From positions 1 through 8,478 of the forward strand of contig DATEXQ010000024.1 in assembly GCA_035256745.1 (NCBI GenBank): a stretch of 8,478 bases of DNA. The letters run 5' to 3'. Origin of the DNA: DATEXQ01 sp035256745. Its GTDB lineage: Bacteria; Patescibacteriota; Microgenomatia; UBA8517. Below, piece after piece: positions 4,568 to 8,478 of the stretch. How positions within the stretch are numbered: position 1 is the stretch's first letter; each line of letters begins with the position of its first letter. The translations under genes and the position numbers were made by a program. The notes below the pieces were generated by a model. That model saw only the letters and a list, made by a program, of their open reading frames with translations, was not told where the DNA came from and ran no database searches.

Positions 4568-7500
4568 ATGTCTGTAAAATTTCTTAACTTCTTAAAAAAG
4601 ATTTTTTTTCCACTTTTGATCCTTATTATTGTGGGTTTAATTTCTTGGAAAAATTATGTTCCTGGGACTTGGCTTTCCGGTTGGGATACTTTACATCCTG
4701 AATTTGATATTAGTCTTTATTTGAAACGTACTTTTTTCGGAGCATGGCAAGAACATCAGGGTGTTGGGGCTTCTGCTTCTCAAGCACATGCTGCAGAAAT
4801 TCCCAGGCTTTTAATAGTTTGGCTTTTTTCTTTGGTCTTACCGCAATCAGATATTAGATATGCTTTCTATTTTCTTACTTTGTTTTTAGGCTCTTTGGGT
4901 ATCTATTTTTTTCTTAATGAAACTTTATCTTATAAAGCTAACAAAAAAATAGCAGCATTTTTGGGATCAGTTTTTTATCTTTGTAACCTGACAGTTATCC
5001 AGCAATATTTTGTTCCTTTGGAAATGTTCGCAGTTCATTTTGCATCTTTACCATGGTTATTCTTATTATCTTATAGATACTTAAACAATGGAGGAAAGAG
5101 GGATCTTTTGTGGTTTTTTATAGTAAATATTTTTGCTGGAAGTCTTGCTCATACGGCTACACTTTTTTATGTCTATTTTGCATCATTTACTCTATATGTT
5201 CTAGGTATATGTCTATTTAAAGGAAAAGAAAGAATTATAAAAAAGGGAATGATACTTATTCTTCTTACGTTATTTATTAATTCATATTGGTTATTGCCGA
5301 ATATTTATTATGTCTTTAAGCACAGCGATGATGTTTTCTTGTCAAAAATTCACAGAAATTTTTCTGATGAGGCCTTTTTACAAAGTAAAGCCTTTGGTAC
5401 TTTTAGTAATTTAGCTTTGGAAAAAAACTTTTTATTTAATTGGAGAGGTTATGATTTTGTAAAAAATGAGTTTGTAGACCTACTCAATGTTTGGAAAAAT
5501 CATCTTTCAAAAAGTTGGGTTGCGGAAATTGGATATACCTTATTTACCCTCTCAATTATTGGTATTATTTTCTCTTTTATTAAAAAAAATAAAATTGGAA
5601 TAGTATTATTACCTCTTACTTTCATTTCAATTTTTTTCTGGATCAATTCTAATCCACCTTTTACGGCAATTTTTGATTCTCTAAGAAATTCACTTTCTCT
5701 ATTCAAAGAAGGTTTTAGATTTCCTTTTACCAAGTTTTCTACTATTCTGATTTTTTGCCTGTCTTTTTATTTTGCAGCAACCTTTGATTTTATTTTTGAG
5801 AAAATAAACCTAATTAAAACAAAAATCCTAGGGTTTATTTTGTTATTTTTAGTTTCCACTTTCTTTATAGGTTCTTTATTGTATTTTACATTCCCCATGT
5901 TTGAAGGATTTTTAGTAAGTCCTTTGATGAAAGTAAAAATACCTGAAGCTTATTTTGAAGTTTTTGACTATTTCAAAAACCAAAATCCCAATATTCGTAT
6001 AGCAAAGCTTCCGCTAAATTCATATTGGGGTTGGAACTATTATGATTGGGTTTATGAGGGAGCAGGTTTTACTTGGTTTGGTATTCCACAGCCTACTTTA
6101 GATAGGGAATTTGACAGATGGAGTAAATATAACGAATCTTTCTATAATGAGGCAAGTAATGTACTTTATCAAAAGGATTTGGAGAGTTTTGAAAAAGTTT
6201 TAGAGAAATACCAGGTTGGTTATCTTCTTTTAGATAAGTCTGTAATAAATGCAGGAGGAGATGAAAGACTTCTCATAATTCCTGAAACAGAGGATCTTTT
6301 GAATAAATCAGCCCACATAAAAAAAGAAAAAGAAATTGGATTTTTGGCGATTTACAAAACTAATATTGTAGAAGGACAAGATTTTATCTCGTCACCCAAA
6401 ACTTTTGTTAATATTGATGCGGATTTAACATATTCGGAATTGGACACTATTTATCAAGAATTTGGTGATTATGTTGGGGAAGGTAGTGTTTCATATCCAT
6501 TTGTAAACCTTGATAAGAGGTCAAATTTAGCAATAACAAGTAACGAAAATTATATTTATTTTACCCGCAATTTTGATAAATTGACTGATGCTAAAAGTAT
6601 AATTATTCCCAACACCAGTAAAGATACGATAAATGCAACCATGGTTGCATCATTTAAGGACGAGACCACATTGGAGATACAACTTAAGAGGGATTTTCCT
6701 AAAATAATTGCAGGAGACAAAGAAATAACTCAACAGGAGCAATCGGAAACTCATCAACTTAAATTTATTAATGCAAATCCTTCTTACTTAGAAATTCAAG
6801 GAGAAATATTTGATTTAAAAGATGTTTTGGTAGGAGAGAAAAAGATTTTGGGAAGTATTAAAATTCCCGTAGGCAAGGATTCTACTATAAGATTTTATCA
6901 AAAAGGAAGCGAAAGATTGGATTTGGAAGATATTCTAATAGATGAGAAACCCAGACTGTGTTCTAATCCGGAAATTACGTTTCCTCTAGCTTTAACAAAG
7001 GATGGTTTTGAATTAACGGCTACAGATGAACCAATTTGCTTTGGAGGTAGTTTTATATCTAAAAATGCCATATATGAGTTTTCTTTTGAAGAAGAGTCAG
7101 AAAGCAATAGCTTTCCCCAGTTTTGCATTACCCAAGGAGAGATTCAAAAGTGTTTAGATGGTTATTTGCCCGATTCTTATAAAGGTGAGGAAAATGGTCG
7201 GAAAAAATTTAGTCTAGAGATTCCCCTTAATAGGGGAAATTCCTGGATGGATTTTGTAGTCACCAAGGGTCCGGATACTGATGAAGCTAATATAAATTAT
7301 AAAAATATTAATATATACGAATATCAGTTGGCAGGAGAAGAGAATTATGCATTTGGCTCTTCTTTGGTAAGCAATACTAATGATTTAATTTACGATATCA
7401 ATAGTAAGATTAAATCACTAACAATCGCGTTACCCAAATCCAACGAAATAAAAGAGAACTTTAATTTGAAAAGGGGAAACAAAGATGCTTTCAATTGCGA

Positions 7501-8239
7501 TGCCAATAGAGAAGGCAATGTTATTAAGGAAAATTTAGGAGATAAAGTTATATATAAGGCTGATGAGGGAGGGGTAAGTTGTGATTATTACGACTATCCG
7601 CAGCTTCCTTACAATTCTTCCTATCTTTTAGAAGTTAAGGGAAATAATGTTGAGGGCAGGGGTTTAAAAATTTATCTTTTTAATAAAAATACAGGAAGAG
7701 CCGATTTGGAAGAAATTACTCCTGATGGCATTTTCGATGAATATTATGTTATTTTGCCAAAAAATCTTTTAGGAAACGGTTATACGTTTAATACAGAAAC
7801 AAGATCATTCGGAAGAACAGCCTCAGAAAATATCATGGATCAATTTTCTTTTACGCCTTTTGATTACGGATTATTAAGTAATACGCGGTTATTTAAAGAA
7901 GATGTAAATTCCCAACTTGAAATTACACAAAACAGCTTGGAAATAGTTAATGTAAAAAAAACAGGAACTTATAAGTACTCAGTCGACGTCAAAGGTGATG
8001 GTTTATTGGTTCTTTCGCAAGGTTATGATTCCGGATGGATAGCCATAGGATTTCCAAATTACAAATTATTAAAACACGTAAAAGTTAATTCATGGGAGAA
8101 TGGATGGATGGTATCTGATTCCAATCACATAATAATTCTTTTCTGGCCTCAGTATTTAGAGTTTGCAGGCTTTGTATTACTTATTACTGGATTATTGGCA
8201 ATTATGCTTAAAAAACAGTTTCCAGTTGACAAACAGTAG
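4568..8239 (+). CDS. Giant GT-C/YfhO-like multi-membrane protein, putative envelope glycosyltransferase
   Basis: This 1223-residue protein has three parts. Residues 1 to about 442 are about 11 hydrophobic spans (for example 11-27, 80-92, 97-116, 153-172, 226-249, 318-337, 390-408, 418-441). A large extracytoplasmic region runs from about 445 to 1190, and a last helix covers about 1194-1213 with a basic tail. The first outside loop carries SGWDTLHPEFD (37-47), with acidic residues where GT-C lipid-sugar glycosyltransferases keep their catalytic Asp. RFPFTKF (384-390) and the C-terminal GYDSGWIAI (about 1152-1160) recall YfhO and AftD-like proteins. By family it may add sugars from a lipid-linked donor to envelope glycans or surface proteins. 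The substrate is unknown and activity is inference. The gene is AT-rich, has no SD and stands apart from the higher-GC block before it. The frame is intact to TAG. Confidence 0.75.
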   Translation: MSVKFLNFLKKIFFPLLILIIVGLISWKNYVPGTWLSGWDTLHPEFDISLYLKRTFFGAWQEHQGVGASASQAHAAEIPRLLIVWLFSLVLPQSDIRYAFYFLTLFLGSLGIYFFLNETLSYKANKKIAAFLGSVFYLCNLTVIQQYFVPLEMFAVHFASLPWLFLLSYRYLNNGGKRDLLWFFIVNIFAGSLAHTATLFYVYFASFTLYVLGICLFKGKERIIKKGMILILLTLFINSYWLLPNIYYVFKHSDDVFLSKIHRNFSDEAFLQSKAFGTFSNLALEKNFLFNWRGYDFVKNEFVDLLNVWKNHLSKSWVAEIGYTLFTLSIIGIIFSFIKKNKIGIVLLPLTFISIFFWINSNPPFTAIFDSLRNSLSLFKEGFRFPFTKFSTILIFCLSFYFAATFDFIFEKINLIKTKILGFILLFLVSTFFIGSLLYFTFPMFEGFLVSPLMKVKIPEAYFEVFDYFKNQNPNIRIAKLPLNSYWGWNYYDWVYEGAGFTWFGIPQPTLDREFDRWSKYNESFYNEASNVLYQKDLESFEKVLEKYQVGYLLLDKSVINAGGDERLLIIPETEDLLNKSAHIKKEKEIGFLAIYKTNIVEGQDFISSPKTFVNIDADLTYSELDTIYQEFGDYVGEGSVSYPFVNLDKRSNLAITSNENYIYFTRNFDKLTDAKSIIIPNTSKDTINATMVASFKDETTLEIQLKRDFPKIIAGDKEITQQEQSETHQLKFINANPSYLEIQGEIFDLKDVLVGEKKILGSIKIPVGKDSTIRFYQKGSERLDLEDILIDEKPRLCSNPEITFPLALTKDGFELTATDEPICFGGSFISKNAIYEFSFEEESESNSFPQFCITQGEIQKCLDGYLPDSYKGEENGRKKFSLEIPLNRGNSWMDFVVTKGPDTDEANINYKNINIYEYQLAGEENYAFGSSLVSNTNDLIYDINSKIKSLTIALPKSNEIKENFNLKRGNKDAFNCDANREGNVIKENLGDKVIYKADEGGVSCDYYDYPQLPYNSSYLLEVKGNNVEGRGLKIYLFNKNTGRADLEEITPDGIFDEYYVILPKNLLGNGYTFNTETRSFGRTASENIMDQFSFTPFDYGLLSNTRLFKEDVNSQLEITQNSLEIVNVKKTGTYKYSVDVKGDGLLVLSQGYDSGWIAIGFPNYKLLKHVKVNSWENGWMVSDSNHIIILFWPQYLEFAGFVLLITGLLAIMLKKQFPVDKQ

Positions 8240-8253
8240 AGAAACTCTATAAA
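8226..8253 (+). promoter_or_regulatory. Strong promoter overlapping the end of the giant membrane gene
   Basis: TTGACA (8226-8231) and TATAAA (8248-8253) are separated by 16 nt. The -35 box lies within the last codons of the 4568-8239 gene. Expected transcription start is about 8259-8261, about 100 nt before the next gene at 8359. Confidence 0.7.
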
Positions 8254-8284
8254 ATATGCCTTGTAACTTGCCTTCTTTTGATTT

Positions 8285-8309
8285 GAGGAATGAAGATGAT
8301 CCTCGTTTT
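8285..8309 (+). terminator. Weak terminator or attenuator hairpin in the leader
   Basis: GAGGA (8285-8289) pairs with TCCTC (8300-8304), with a possible extra T-G pair outside and a 10-nt loop; TTTT follows at 8306-8309. It could end read-through from the giant gene. Because it lies between the 8226-8253 promoter and the 8359 start, it could also shorten transcripts from that promoter. A 21-codon open frame (8256-8321) without SD runs through it and might be a leader peptide, but this is weak. Confidence 0.4.
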
Positions 8310-8358
8310 CCTTTAATGTAAAGAAATTTTTTAGTTTAAACCTAATATAAATTCATAT

Positions 8359-8478
8359 ATGCCAGTTAAAAGAATTGCTTCCAGACATGCTGTTAAACCG
8401 AGAATTGAGAAAGAAAAGATTTTTGGAGAGCTTCCTATGAAGGAAAAACCTTTATTGGAAAAAGCTGAAGTTAGTCTT
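8359..8478 (+). CDS. N-terminal part of an unknown basic protein, cut by the window end
   Basis: Forty codons are open from ATG 8359 to the right edge. The N-terminus is rich in Lys and Arg (MPVKRIASRHAVKPRIEKEK), with more charged residues to the end and no hydrophobic segment in view, so a cytoplasmic or nucleic-acid-contacting protein is possible. No family can be named from this length. As in the other AT-rich genes there is no SD before the ATG. Its likely promoter is at 8226-8253, with a hairpin in between. Confidence 0.6.
   Translation, partial: MPVKRIASRHAVKPRIEKEKIFGELPMKEKPLLEKAEVSL

Noticed and set aside
1..8478. CRISPR array, tRNA or rRNA genes, transposase or phage genes
   Set aside because: No regularly spaced direct repeats, no cloverleaf or rRNA-like sequence, and no recombinase or phage protein in any frame.

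Overview
The window looks like a piece of an AT-rich bacterial chromosome, most likely from the Candidate Phyla Radiation (Patescibacteria), near the Microgenomates. The pointers are a divergent sortase next to a tiny sortase substrate, a 1223-residue multi-membrane GT-C/YfhO-like protein of a type I associate with that group, flanking genes at about 30% GC without Shine-Dalgarno (SD) sites, and standard stop codon use. The taxonomic call is inference from remembered families, not from a search. Every convincing gene is on the + strand and every recognisable product acts at or outside the cytoplasmic membrane.

Layout. Positions 1-366 hold no convincing gene: a start-less open frame on the - strand runs off the left edge, and a 22-bp wobble-rich hairpin with a short T run sits at 238-306. 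A class-undefined sortase follows (367-1080). Next comes an 80-residue sortase substrate (1219-1461) with a fully consensus sigma-70-type promoter and a 5'-end hairpin. The sortase would process the substrate's PVETG-like signal.

From about 1474 to 4520 the style changes. Three genes encode a 97-residue two-helix membrane protein (1742-2035), a 395-residue membrane-anchored ectodomain protein (2395-3582) and a 217-residue secreted protein (3802-4455). All three have strong SD sites, sampled GC is about 42-45%, and the intergenic DNA is full of RNA-like hairpins rich in G-U pairs. The two larger proteins share an ectodomain. One small hairpin recurs in the spacers before both ectodomain genes with matching wobble positions and compensatory changes. 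This block reads as an acquired or separately evolving cell-surface cassette.

The style then returns to AT-rich and SD-less: a giant membrane protein (4568-8239) starts 2 nt after a 16-bp inverted repeat. A near-consensus promoter overlaps its 3' end (8226-8253), and a new basic protein begins at 8359 and runs off the right edge. The most unusual content is the set of structured, apparently undescribed leader and spacer RNAs between 1474 and 4565, not any single enzyme.
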